Notes under the pieces: model-generated
The model's database searches: none
Told to the model about the DNA's origin: nothing
Seen by the model: the letters and a program-made list of their open reading frames with translations, nothing else
Assembly: GCA_958295665.1 (NCBI GenBank)
Contig: OY282560.1
Span: 26,743,653-26,807,652 of the forward strand
Reading direction: 5' to 3'
DNA: 64,000 nt
Source: Tipula vernalis
Taxonomy: Eukaryota > Arthropoda > Insecta > Diptera > Tipulidae
Made by a program: the position numbers and the translations under genes
Shown: positions 40,088-51,534 of the stretch, piece by piece
How the letters are laid out: each line of letters opens with the position of its first letter
Numbering within the stretch: position 1 is the stretch's first letter

Positions 40088-41803
40088 ATGTTAAGTTTAT
40101 GGATGGCAATCTTTATCACCGTACAAGCAGTCTATGGCCAAGGGAACCAGAGTCTATACTTCCAGGAATTTAAGGCTGAGCCGGGGATATACTTCGCCGA
40201 GGAGGGTAGGGCTAGAGTCTCGACAAGTGTTTGGACTATAGTGGCATATTACAACCTCTCAGGCTACTGGATGGAGTGGGAGCACTTAAAGCAGACACAA
40301 GTGCACCTCCAAGCAGCGTGTAACCAAAACCCAAATACCACAAGATATATTAGGCATTGTGAGGCACTGTTGGGTCCAATATCGTACCTAATGGACCAAA
40401 TAGAGGATACCAATAGTCTTCTGCGAGCTCAACACCACCGTAAGAAGCGAGCTCCTCTGGACTTTATCGGTAACATAGCCGGAGACTTATTTGGGGTACT
40501 TAACCAACGGGATGCTCAGCGATATCAGGAGCAGATAGAACATTTAAATGCCGGAATTCTAAAGACCCAAACAATGCTTAAAAATCAGTTACACGTGTTG
40601 GACATGACAGGCAATCTCATTCGCAAGGAGCAAGTCGCAATGGAGAAGCAATACCAGCTGATGCAGAACGAAATCCAGGCGGTAGTATTACATGAGGAGT
40701 TTATGGATATGTTATTCCAGCTATCGGCGGCCGTTTTCATGTATAAGGATATACAAGGAGATATGATAGATATTCTAGCCGACGTGCACCATGGGCGCGC
40801 AAGTGCACGTTTACTACCACCGAATCAGTTTGCAAATCAGTTATGGGAAATAGGCAAGCAGATTCCGATAAACCTACACGTACCAAGTTCCAAAACACAC
40901 TGGATAGATGTATATCGGTTATTAACGACCAGGGCAGCCATTGTTAAGGACCAAGTAATATTTGAGGTCCAGATACCGCTAGTCCAGGGGGAGGATTACC
41001 AGATATTCAATGTTATCCCCGTTCCAACAAAATACCATAACGGCTATGCATACCTAGAGCCGCAGTCCCAATACGTGTTGGTTAGTAGTACTAGGGTCTG
41101 GTACGGTACCAACCGATAAGCGCAGTGAGGTTGAGCGAATGTAAGCGCTGGGAAGAGGGAACGGTAATCTGCCAGTTAGAAGGTAAAATGTATAAAGTCG
41201 CTTCGCCAGAAGAACATTGTGAGATGGCCCTTTTATCACATGTTAAAGAGCCAAGTAAATGTCGCGTGAGGACAGCCTTACCCTCAGTGTTCATACATCC
41301 ACTAAGGGGTAATCGGTGGGTGATGGTATTGCCACACGAACTCGTGTTTGATTTAATTTGTCAGCTACGGGTACAAACAGTAACTCTGAACGGCAGCGGG
41401 ATACTAGCCTTGAAGCCAGGATGCAGTTTGAGAAGCTCTTCCATAGTAATCAGAGCCAAGACCACTTATGAAACTAACTTTTACGCTGATGTGGTACCCC
41501 GTTTTAACCTCACACAAAAAACAGAGGAACGGGCGGTAGTACTGCACACCGGGGGGCTAGATGTCGAGGTGTCCGAACTCCAACAAGCTAAAAGAAGAAG
41601 AACCGTGGACACAGCTGGACTATCATCACTTGGGGAACTACACAGTAACCGGCTCGGCCCTGGTATTAGTAATGGTTTTACTTCTACTGATGTGTCGACT
41701 CTGGCAACGTCAAAGGAGTTCTCAAAGAGAGAGGCAAACAAGTCGACCGCAACCAGCAGAAAGAGGGACCCGTCGTGACCATCGGCAGGAAAACTTAGTC
41801 TGA
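40088..41803 (+). pseudogene. env: Errantivirus envelope (F-like fusion protein), broken by two frame changes
   Basis: ATG 40088 follows a splice-acceptor-like sequence. A signal peptide (about residues 1-18, hydrophobic) is followed by an ectodomain, a furin-type site 'RKKR' near residue 118 and an adjoining fusion-peptide-like segment ('FIGNIAGDLFGVL'), then a long helical region. The frame stops at 41117-41119. Further env-like sequence goes on in another frame (from about 41122), and the membrane anchor and basic tail lie in a third stretch (41561-41803, the same frame as the start). Full-length relatives place one continuous protein here. Thus two frame changes, near 41.11 and 41.57 kb, disable this copy. 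It is of the gypsy/baculovirus-F type. Confidence 0.88.
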
Positions 41804-42246
41804 TGATGGAGAATGGGAGACATAGGATAAGTAGGGTAGGGTAGCATTAAGGTATAAGGGAAAAGGTAATAAGGAAAAAAAAAATAAAAAGAAAAAAATA
41901 AAAATATATAAAAAAAAAGGAAAACCTTCCCCTATTAGGTTAGGCCCATAGTGTAAGACTGTAATAGTTTAGGTTGAAAATTGGAAGAAAAAACAATATT
42001 TATACATAAAAAAAAAAGGTAAAAAAATAAAAATAATAAAACAAGTCCCAATTTTCAACATTAGCCATGTAGGATTAGTAATTAAGGATATTCTTGTATA
42101 AAATACAATTGCCCGGCTCTGAGACTAGCTCAGAGTGTGGGGCGTCCGCCACGTTAGACTACTTAAAGGCTGATCAACTCCACCCGTCCTTCCCATCAAT
42201 AAGGCATGAGATCCTTTTTATCTCAGGGTTTGGGTTTTCCCCACGC
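41804..42246 (+). other. 3' untranslated part of the errantivirus
   Basis: No gene. A-rich runs lie at 41875-42040, then mixed sequence to the LTR. No clear purine-only polypurine tract touches the 3' LTR (the last bases are TTTTCCCCACGC), which is unusual. Confidence 0.6.
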
Positions 42247-43509
42247 TGTAACGGAATTAATTTACAATTCCGTTACCAATCCAAACCATAATTCTCAAAA
42301 CGACAAATCGGCATACACTTCGAGGTAAAACCTCAAAACGATATCACAAACGATATCGGTTATTTGCTCATTAAACGACTATGCCAAGATTCCACATTCT
42401 TTCTGTGTTTACGTCACTCCAATTACTGTATATGCTCATACGGTAGTTGAATAAACGTAAATACAAAAATAATGTAACACGATCCTTGTTTTTATGTAGA
42501 TAAGAACAAATAATTTTCAAGGCAAAAGTGTAGCACGAGTAATGAACTTGGTTACTCGAAGCTACCGCTTAGTTTTGATGAATTTCATTTTTTTTGTACT
42601 TTGGTTTTTAACAAAAAAAAGTACAACAACAAAAACCTATGAAAATTGCCATTATCGTTTTTACCAATATGTTTTGTTGTCATCGAAGTGCATAAATTTT
42701 GATGATGGCGATGTCACGTTGTCCATGTCACGTTGTTGGACATTTTTTATGCACTTTTATGACGAATCCACAAGAAAAATTGGTTTAAATGATGTACAAT
42801 TTTTTTGAAGGAGGTCAGTCTTTTTGTGGAACCAAAAGGGGTTTTTGGAATAAAGTAAAGGCAGTAAAAGTTTTCAGTGAAGTAAAGTTGTAATAAAGTA
42901 GAATTTTAAAGTGATTTTGTTTTTTTTTTTGTTTTGGCTGCTTTGAGGAGAACAACACTTGGTAAGTATTGGGTTCTTAAGAATCCGTTTAGACTGAAAG
43001 GAGCTTGGTTGGTTTGCCTCTATTGAGGCGGGAGCATCGTGTGCTTCGACGCCATAGGCGTTGTACTCCCTTTCCAAACCAGCCACCTCCGAACAGTCGC
43101 AATAATTAATTAACAAAACTAGTCTCGTACTAACCCGTGGGCTTGCTGCCCGAAATATCGTTGTTCTATTTATGTGTAGTTTAAGGTAGTCATGTTACCT
43201 TAAACAACACGATAAACAACCGCGGGCGCGGACCTTATTCAAGGCATATGAACCACTAATTTGGGTCCTTTTACATTATTAAATGTCCTAACCCCAATTC
43301 CCTTCCTTGATGGCATGATGTCATCACTGACCCTTTCCAAACAAATGATGCGGTAATCAAGATTACCACTGGTACACCCCAACCACCCACGACCAAGCTA
43401 CCCCTACCAGACTGAGCTGCGGGTAGCTAAGCCGCAGGGGGTGTAGCCACCAGTGATAATAAATTCTTAGAAGCGGGTTGCCTCAGCTAAGCTGAGGGGA
43501 CTCGTTTCA
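42247..43509 (+). repeat. 3' LTR of the errantivirus
   Basis: 1263 bp. It differs from the 5' LTR at five single bases that I could find and by one T in a T run. It is followed by ATTT, matching the left flank. Confidence 0.97.
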
Positions 43510-43513
43510 ATTT

Positions 43514-44027
43514 CCAGAGAATGCATAACTGCATAGTTATAATAATAAACTTATGCAACGTATTACTGTGTGGTGTAAAATTAAATACAATTTAAAATAT
43601 AAATTAATATTTTTTTTTTGATTTACCTATTATTTTAAAATTAAAAGTGAAGTGATCGTAATCAATTTTGATCAATGAAAACAATATAAAAGTTAAGAAG
43701 TACCTATTTGTGAAAATATTTGTGTAGTACTGAAAATTATAAACTAATTGTTATACAACTTTTCTAATTGTTAAATATTAGAATTTAATCAATAATCTTT
43801 TTGTGTGTTAGTAAACATATATTTGTGTAGTACCTATAAACTAATTGTTATATTTACAACTTCTAAGTGTTAAATATTAGAACTTAATCAATTAACAAAA
43901 TAAATAAAATTTCAAATACAAAAGCGAAAAGTTTTTTAAAGTAAGTTACAAATATCCATTTATTTAAATTATACATATATATAAAACGTTTTAACATATT
44001 ATCTCTTTATATATTTTCAGTTAAATC
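43514..44027 (+). other. AT-rich region with a likely 5' UTR intron
   Basis: No coding sequence. A GTAAGT donor at 43941 and a TATATATTTTCAG acceptor ending at 44020 define a probable 80-bp intron just before the ATG at 44028. Confidence 0.5.
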
Positions 44028-44660
44028 ATGAATAACTGCGAAGAATGCAACAAAATGTTTTCATCAAAAGACATTTTAATTCGGCATTCAAAGGAGCAGC
44101 ACCCTCAAGATAACATGCTGTGTGAAGTGTGTGGAATCGTTTTCGGCAATAAACGAAAACTTGATTATCATCGCAAGAGGATGCATGTTACATCAGCCGT
44201 TAATCATCGCGAGAGGGTGCATATTACATCAGCCGACATTCCATCAAACTCAAGGACAATTGTAGTAGCCGCCAAGAGAATGAAAATGGATGATGCACCT
44301 ACTGATGCTGATAACGTTTTATGTAGTAATTGTAATGTAAGTGTTTCAAAAAAAAATTTATTTAATCATTATAAATCATTAGTTCATAAAAACAATTGTT
44401 TAAGGAACTATAGTGAGAATGATGAGAACATCCAAATAATTAGCACTGCATTCAAGTCCCGATTTCAGATGTACCTAATAATTATATTAGTATAAATGAT
44501 TTTATGTGTTCAATAAAGCATAAAATAATTAAATTAATAGAGCTTCAAACAGAATTATTTAAAATTTGCAAAGTAAATTTTGAATTGTTTGGCTTATTCA
44601 CTAAATTTGATTTAAAAGATGAAGCAAATGTTAGCCGCGAACCAAATGTCTTCTTCTAAG
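44028..44660 (+). pseudogene. Polinton DNA polymerase B, N-terminal fragment with C2H2 fingers
   Basis: ATG 44028 starts two C2H2-like fingers ('CEECNKMFSSKDILIRHSKE', 'CEVCGIVFGNKRKLDYHRKR'), then a third CxxC/HxxxxxH block and 'ENIQIISTAFKSRF', which matches the fragment at 13787. After 44455 a frame change occurs: 'NYISINDFM' and 'FELFGLFTKFDLKDE' continue in another frame to a stop near 44657. This is the leading end of the same Polinton polymerase family as at 13.8 kb, but a separate copy. Nothing of the catalytic domain is present. Confidence 0.75.
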
Positions 44661-45599
44661 TTTTGATGATTTTTTTTTCCTTTCTCTATTTTTCGTTCGA
44701 TTTTGGCTAATTTTTTTTTTATGAAAACATGAAGCTTATTACTTTTGGTGGCTATTAAGTGATCACGTGGTAATTTCTATCTGATGATGGGGTAGGGTAG
44801 TGGATACGGTGGCGTGCGTAAGATCGATGTTGTTTTTTTTTCTCTTCATTTTTTTTCATAACGGGGCTATAATGGAAACAGTTAACCTTAGCACACTAAA
44901 TTTTTTTTAATTGTAACATGGCTGACACAACATGTGGGTAAAATGGAACCTCCCAGGCCGACGGGTAGCTATCAAAAATAATGTGCAACCACATGTGCGA
45001 TCGAAATATTAGCCATGCGATTACAACCTGTTGCATATTTTATTTTAATTTTTATTTGCAAACTGAGCTTATTCCCATTGTAGTAATTGCAAATCAGCTT
45101 TATTCCAAGCATTGGCAGCAAAACCAGGTTATTCCAAATTTAAATTAAAAATTACTTAAAAATGTGCTATTTAACCTTGAATCTTTGGATTAATTTATTG
45201 AAATTATATTATTTCAATTAATCATAAAGCAGAATAAAAGATAAACGAAAAATAATTAACAATTGAGGTTTTTTTTTCATTTGTGCAAAATTCATAAAAA
45301 TGGAAAAGACATCGGATTGCTTCCAAGCTACACATTACAAGCAAACTTTCAGGCGTAACCCCATACATTCAGGGGTATTAGTATACATTTAGGTGGCATT
45401 GCATACGTTCAAGTATTAAGTTATATTTAATTGATTAATGAACGTACTTGTATACTACTTCGTATAATATTTTTACGTAACCGTCTAGACCAAATGCTCA
45501 TATGACCAATGATCTTATAAACTAAAAATATTTGAATTGTCTTATGTCAGGGTTATCAAGCTAAAAACTGCATAATGGTAAATGAACGAATGAATGATC
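44661..45599. other. Non-coding DNA before the piggyBac element
   Basis: No gene seen; T-rich runs at 44670-44860. The dispersed repeat lies at 45362-45428. Confidence 0.5.
45362..45428 (+). repeat. Dispersed CATTCAGG repeat, copy 2
   Basis: 67 bp related to 29047-29113, with the same internal near-20-bp periodicity, about 175 bp left of the piggyBac element. Confidence 0.8.
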
Positions 45600-45603
45600 T
45601 TAT

Positions 45604-48600
45604 CCCTTTCGAATCCAACTATATTTATTTTTTGAACTAATTGTAGCCCAAATATCACAAATGTGAGGGTTGCAATATACGATGGTACAAATTATTTTTT
45701 TTGTATAGCTTAAAGCCTTCATGTCACATACGTGTCAAAAAAAATATTACCGCCAAAAATTATTTTTCTAAACTCTCTTTAGTATGACTTAAAGCCCAGA
45801 TGTCACGATCGTGATGGTTAAAATTGGGTGTTTTTGACATGCCATTTACTTTCTTTTCTGAAAATATTCTTCTATTCGATTTGGATTCCATCTATTAGTC
45901 GGTTGTTTTACTTCTAGAAAAACTTAAATTCGTGTAATAATATATTTTGTAAAAAGTTTGGTTATGCGACAATTGCCATCATGTCAAAACTGGGAAAATC
46001 GAGTGACCGTAAGTAATTGTTTTTGGTTATTAAAAATTAGAATCTAATTGAAATTTTTATGTGTATTCATTCATAAAATGTTAACGCATAAATTTATGAT
46101 ATAAAAAATCAGTTTAATATTTGTTTAGTACTTAAATATTATCATTAAAAATTCACTGTCACGTTTGTGACACTTGGTTTTTACGCCATACATTTTTTTT
46201 TATCAATTGAAAAAATATAATTTTTTTTTTAGTTGTATTTGCGAAAGGTAAATGGTTGGTGGATGAAACCGAGGTGCAGAGGTTGCTTGCTGATTCCGAT
46301 GCCGAAGACATGGACGACGATATAAATGAACCGGATAACACAATACGTGAAGCTATTGTTGAATATATTGATTTCGATCACGAGCATGATCATGACGATG
46401 ACGATGATGATGAGGAGCTCCATAAAATAATTCCGGTTAGTTTTTGGAATTAAATTAATACGACTATTTCTAAATTCATCGTATATATTTTTAGCGAAAT
46501 AACACAATTACAGAAATTCTCGCGGTTCAGAGTACAGTAGGTGGTTGGATTGTATCAGATTTTGAAAGACGAATACTACCAGTTGCTCATGGCTGTTCTT
46601 CAAATATGGACCTAAAATTACCTATAGAGTATTTCCGTAGATACTTCGACGACCAACATTTTGAAGATGCAGCTATGTACACCAATATGTACTACTTTAA
46701 CAAAAAAGGTGTATTGCTAAAAACTACACCGAGTGAAATTATGAAGCTATATGGTATGTTTCTTATAATGGGTTGTATACCGTTCCCTCGGATAACTTTA
46801 TATTGGAAGGCGGGATACAACCTTGATAAAATTTCATCGGCCATGACTAAAAATCGGTTCAAAGTTCTGAGAACATCGCTCCATTATGCTGATGTTTCAA
46901 GGATACCCGAAGAAGCAAAGTCTAACATGTTTTGGCAAGTGTCACCTATCATCGAAGCAGTCAGAAATAGATGTCACAATATAGAAAGATTCGTGGACCG
47001 ATACTCAATAGACGAACAAATGATCCCATTTACTGGTCGCTGCTCAGGCAGACAGTTTGTTCGTAACAAACCCCGACCTGTAGGTCTTAAAAATTTCGTA
47101 GTCACTACAACTAGGGGTTTAGTGTTGGATTTCGAGATATATCAAGGAACGAAAACCAAGCTACCTGATATGTCCCTTGGGTTGGGTCCAGCTGTCGTCC
47201 TCAGGCTTATTAAAACATTACCGGAAGGTAGTTTTCTATATTTTGATAGGTAATTGGTTTTTTATAATGATTATTTATGATTAAATATAAATTTTTGTTA
47301 TTTTTAGATATTTTACGACAATTCCCTTACTAAAAAAATTAGAAGCCCTTAATTTTAAAGCGACTTGAACAATTCAACAAAATCGGTTGAAAGGGTTACG
47401 TTTTAAAGATGACAAGCGAATGACCAGGGGTGAGTCGGACCAGTTCGTTTATGAGAACACTGTTACAGCTGTCAAGTGGAGGGACACAAAGTCAGTCCTT
47501 ATTGCTTCGACAATATGTGGCACCCAACCTGAAACCTTAACGGAACGTTGGAGTAAAAAAGACAAGAAATATATCCAAGTTACCTGTCCTTCAATTATAA
47601 CCGAATATAACAGTTACATGGGTGGGGTAGATTTGTGCGACCAGATGATGGAATATTATAGGACGTTTATTAAAACCGTAAAGTGGACGGTTAAAGTATC
47701 TCAACATTTTATCGATTTGGCAGTGGTTAACGCATGGCAGGAATATCGTTTGGATTGCGATTCTCAAGGAATTCCAAAAAAAAATGTGAAAGATTTGTTA
47801 GAATTTCGACTAGAAATAGGGAATTCATTACTTTCAAAATCTCTTAAACGTCCACACCCAAATAGTGACTCAAGCACAAGCAGTGAAGATGAAGACGATG
47901 AACATGAAAAAATAAACAAACGTATAAAAACGACACCCCTACCGTCTCTTGGGAAACGCTACGATGGCTATTGCCATTGGCCAACTTGGGACCGATTAAA
48001 GGCGCCTAGAATGTGTAGGTTAAGATCCTGCACAAGTAGAACTAGAAATAGATGCAAGAAGTGCGATGTGTACTTATGTAGTTCGGCTGATAAAAGCTGT
48101 TTTGAAATATTCCATACAGTGAAAGACTGAGTGAATTTTTTTACGAACTATAGTTATCTATTCATTATATCATTAACTATTATTATTATATATTTTTTAT
48201 ATGATACTCATGGAGAGTATAGAAGTGATACAAGTTCCTTAAAATACAATAATTGAAAATGTGATATTATATGTATACCTGAATATTTATACAATAAAGT
48301 TTATTTTATTTTTAATAAAAGCTAAATTCTTAAGATAAATGTTGTTATTGTATTTTCTTTATCTTTCGAACTTTGTCGGTTCATCTGGGCTGACTTGGAA
48401 AGGGATTTGGATATGATTAAAGGCCTTCATATGGATTTATGCAGCAAACAACAACCAGGATAATGTATACAAGAACGCCCACCCCCCACAAATGTGAGGG
48501 TGATTTTTCTCGAAAAATGAAAATATTTTTCAGGATAAAACTTCGGAATCTGGAACATGGTGTTTTAAAGGTCAACTCATCAAAATTTTACAAATTAATT

Positions 48601-48823
48601 CTAAGGTTTATTTTTCGATGACTTCAGGCGACTCTAAAATTTTGTGTGACATTTGTGATAGTTGGGCGTTACGTCATACATTTATACAAAAATGTGTCAG
48701 CTGCTGCTTAGGTATAAATTTATTATCACAATTGTACGGTCTGGTCTTTAGTTACATCAGAAAATTTTTTTTTGTTTTATTTCATTATGTACCTCACATT
48801 TGTGACATCAGGACTCGAAAGGG
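45604..48823 (+). mobile_element. piggyBac-family element with 13-bp TIRs and TTAT target duplication
   Basis: Left end CCCTTTCGAATCC at 45604-45616 and right end GGACTCGAAAGGG at 48811-48823 are inverted repeats with one mismatch. TTAT flanks both sides (45600-45603 and 48824-48827), a variant of the usual TTAA. Palindrome-like 12-mers of the form TCACAAATGTGA occur several times near both ends (45655, 45724, 45803, 46159; 48487, 48794 and a near match at about 48648), likely transposase-binding sites. It carries one spliced transposase gene. Confidence 0.9.
45981..48130 (+). pseudogene. piggyBac transposase, four exons, a single nonsense codon
   Basis: Exons 45981-46008, 46233-46435, 46495-47249 and 47308-48130 all have GT-AG borders and compatible phases. 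The sum, 1809 bp, is 603 codons including the stop. It has an acidic N-terminus, 'FDDQHF', the core with 'SIDEQMIPFTGR', and catalytic aspartates visible in 'FLYFDR' (split by the last intron), 'VKWRDTK' and 'GGVDLCDQM'. The end is a cysteine-rich finger ('CRLRSC', 'NRCKKCDVYLC'). The only lesion is TGA at 47366-47368, within the conserved 'AT.TI' motif where glycine is normal. This copy died recently, or the base is a sequencing error. Confidence 0.9.
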
Positions 48824-48827
48824 TTAT

Positions 48828-48984
48828 AATTGATTCTAAAAATAATAGTTAATTATTCAAAATTTTAAAACAAGAAAACAAAACAGCATATTTAATTGCA
48901 TTAAAATGAGTATATACATAGATATACATTATTTGAAAAGTATAATTACTTTAAAAAGTTACATATAAAGTAATAATAATAATA
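48828..48984. other. AT-rich flank
   Basis: Short non-coding spacer between the piggyBac element and the next ORF. Confidence 0.5.
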
Positions 48985-49534
48985 ATGTCTGGAATATATG
49001 TCACAGTACCAATTGAAGAACTGGCGGAAATACGGAGGCGTGAGAGGTCGGAGGATAGGTCAATGGGTCAAACTAACGAACAACCATCAACTATAGAACT
49101 TCATCAGCCTAAAAAACTTTTTAGTCAAACTATCCAGACTATAGGTATTGAGAAACCGAAATTTAAGGAAAGCGATATTAAGTGGTGAAAATTCACTAGA
49201 CATTCCAGAGTTACTTACTCCGATAAATTTCACAGTTCGACATGGCTACATATACGAACGGCTCGAGATCTTCATTTTGAGGATGTATGGGGTTTGCTGA
49301 GTAGTGTGTTCGAGAGTAATTCTGAACGCTAGAAAAATTTTGTGATTTAATGGTATAGCAAAAGCCATACCGAAAGACATACTAAACACTAAGCGAATAG
49401 AAATTTTGAAAAATGTTCCAGAAACGAATGAGGTTACTTCGAAACCTCATGGTTATTTGTTTTTCGATTTGGCTCAATCAACAAATGATTTGATCCGTTT
49501 CCGAACTGATATTTTTAAACAGGGGTATTTAACT
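48985..49534 (+). pseudogene. Polinton-like gene fragments
   Basis: ATG 48985 opens 68 codons ('MSGIYVTVPIEELAEIRRRE'). From about 49219 the sequence nearly equals 63848-63947 of the Polinton polymerase start, up to 'DVWGLLSSVF', then a stop. From about 49330 a further frame reads 'AKAIPKDILNTKRIEILKN' and 'HGYLFFDLAQSTNDLIRF', which looks like another conserved protein block. The pieces are joined without order, suggesting rearranged Polinton DNA. The first ORF is not recognised. Confidence 0.5.
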
Positions 49535-49741
49535 TGTAATCGGTGAAGTTAGGGGTAGTAACCTCACCCCTCACCGTTACATAGAAATTGTCCCATCACC
49601 TTACTCACCACGGCTATCTACTCCTGCTAGCTCAGCAGGGTGGCGTGGGGTTTGGTGAGAGGTGAATAGGACCTTGTTTTAGCCGTATAAAAGGGGGAAA
49701 GGAGGCTGGTATAACCCTGTTAGGCTATAAAATTCGGGACA
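49535..49741 (+). repeat. 207-bp direct repeat, left copy (LTR-like)
   Basis: Begins TGTAATCGG and ends TTCGGGACA, so TG...CA. It contains a TATAAAAGGGGG box about 60 bp from the 3' end. It is repeated at 51328-51534 with one base different. Identical AGAAA follows both. It may be an LTR. No target duplication was found. Confidence 0.85.
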
Positions 49742-49748
49742 AGAAAAT

Positions 49749-50062
49749 TTAAACTCTAGACCTGCCTTTAATCTTATTAGGCGAGTAAATGCGCTCTGGT
49801 AGCTCAGATACCGAATGACCTACCTGCGCCACAGAATCTTTGTCTGCCCTCTGCAGTGTGACGGAAACCATCACGGGCTCCATTTCGGTGGATTCCTCTT
49901 CGGTATCACTAGGAGTTGGCTCCTCTATCTGAACTTTTTTATTCTCCTGTGTTAGATCTTCTTCCACTAGTTCTGGCTCCCACTTCTCTTGCTCAATTTT
50001 GACTTCCCCAATTTTTGATTCATTGGGTACTACTTCTACGATTCATTGGGTACTACGAGTCA
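49749..50062 (-). CDS. Acidic ORF on the minus strand beside the left repeat
   Basis: On the minus strand a frame runs from about 50062 to a stop at 49749, interrupted by one TGA (near 50043) next to a tandem 17-bp repeat (50017-50033 and 50040-50056). It is glutamate-rich ('IEEPTPSDTEEESTEMEPV', then 'MVSVTLQRADKDSVAQVGHS'). It ends 8 bp from the repeat, as a retroelement ORF would before its LTR if the repeat were read on the minus strand. Not recognised. Confidence 0.3.
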
Positions 50063-50111
50063 TCTCAAATAAAATATTTTAGAGTGTTTTTAAAAAATTC
50101 TTTTTGGATAA

Positions 50112-51339
50112 TTGATAATCAGTAATATTATTGACGATTTTATCAAACTGGATAAGAGCAAAGGAGAAAGAACCCCGCTTAAAGGCAAAGAAAAACCAGA
50201 GAAACCTGAACCTGCAACTCCATGTGGATCTCGTAATACGAGAAGCACACAAAAACGTATTGTAGAACAATACCTAATTCCACCGTATCAAGCACCGAAG
50301 AAACGACTTGCAGCAGCGAAAGACGCCGACCACATTCCTGTAGTCCAACCTCCAGCAAGACAACCCGCCGCACCAATTGAACCACCTAGACAGCCAGATA
50401 TCAACAACCAAATAAACATTAATCGAATTAATTTAAATATGGGAGAGCGAATTCCATCCAATGCATGGGGCAATGAAGCCTACTCATCAAAGGTATGCCA
50501 GCCAGATATATTAGGAACAGAGTTAGCAGCAGCTATTATGTTAGGACCCGAAGATGATGGAGCACCAGGTGCGTATGTTTATAGAGGACCAAATGATCAA
50601 GGTCTTGGCATCTCCCGATGTTTTGTACTGTATAAGTTGTCTGCAACTCGAGAACGAGTAACATCTCAACGTGTTTCAGTTGGAATGATGGTTGAAGGTT
50701 TGGCAAGAAATGTTGCTGCTAATACCAGAATGACAATACGAGAAGCTCAGAATAGAGCTATTACAATAGCAGCATGGTTGTTAACTGAGGATGCTGATGA
50801 AGCCACGAACTTGGGACGTCAAGAAAGAAACGAGGTATTAGCCCAACCGCTTCTCGTTCAAATCGCCCCAGGTGCGCTCCCTACTCTCGATCAAGCTAAA
50901 ACTATCATTGCACGAGTAACTCTTTTGATTAATAGAGATACGCCAATCGAACCTCTGTCATTAGTAGCATCCATGATAGTAGCTTACGCAAAACGAGGAT
51001 CTACCACAGCGGAGTTTTTAATACGAGTTATAGATGGAGTACGAGAACATCATGGCGTAAGAATCAGACTCAATGAATGAGCATATCATCCGAAGTTTTT
51101 GGGGAATCGCTTCTCGTTGGCTTAACGATGAAAATATCCGAGCCACATTTGAAGCGCTATTAGTGGTTTATCCATCTACATTGTCTTTAAGACTCGGATT
51201 GACAATACAACAACCGGCTGGTGGTGGTCTTACTGCGTACAGAATCATTGGAACTGCTATTAAACAACATCCTACGTTTAACTGGGCTACCATACAAAGA
51301 TGGTTTCCGAATGATTGGGCGCCACTTTGTAATCGGTGA
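50112..51339 (+). pseudogene. Viral nucleoprotein-like gene (mononega-/chu-like suspected), one frameshift
   Basis: The frame 50112-51080 continues, after one frame change near 51075, into 51073-51339, about 400 codons in all. No ATG precedes the basic/proline-rich leader ('KPEKPEPATP', 'QPPARQPAAPIEPPRQ'); the first ATG is in 'NLNMGERIPSNAWG'. The rest is mostly helical, alanine- and arginine-rich. The last part has 'SLRLGLTIQQPAGGGLTAYR' and 'TFNWATIQRWFPNDWA', a pattern like the C-terminal half of nucleoproteins of negative-strand RNA viruses. The last codons (CNR and stop) are inside the 207-bp repeat, so the 3' end is cut. Confidence 0.45.
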
Positions 51340-51534
51340 AGTTAGGGGTAGTAACCTCACCCCTCACCGTTACATAGAAATTGTCCCATCACCTTACTCA
51401 CCACGGCTATCTACTCCTGCTAGCTCAGCAGGGTGGCGTGGGGTTTGGTGAGAGGTGAATAGGACCTTGTTTTAGCCGTATAAAAGGGGGAAAGGAGGCT
51501 GGTATAACCCTGTTAGGCCATAAAATTCGGGACA
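51328..51534 (+). repeat. 207-bp direct repeat, right copy (LTR-like)
   Basis: Same as 49535-49741 except for C instead of T near the end (GTTAGGCCATAAAA). It is followed by AGAAATGGTTCACGGACC, which could be a primer-binding site (TGG...), whereas the left copy is followed by other sequence. Confidence 0.85.

Larger units (their letters stand above)
31431..43509 (+). mobile_element. Full-length errantivirus-type Ty3/gypsy element with env (about 12.1 kb)
   Basis: Two LTRs of 1262 and 1263 bp (TG...CA), a 4-bp ATTT target duplication, a tRNA-Lys-type primer-binding site, a 1.4-kb leader, gag, pol in -1 frame, an extra ORF and env. I found five substitutions and one homopolymer indel between the LTRs, about 0.4 percent, so insertion was recent. 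Pol is intact, but gag has two in-frame stops and env two frame changes. The 4-bp duplication, gene order and F-like env are typical of the gypsy/errantivirus group. It inserted within or next to the AT-rich DNA before a Polinton polymerase start. Confidence 0.96.
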
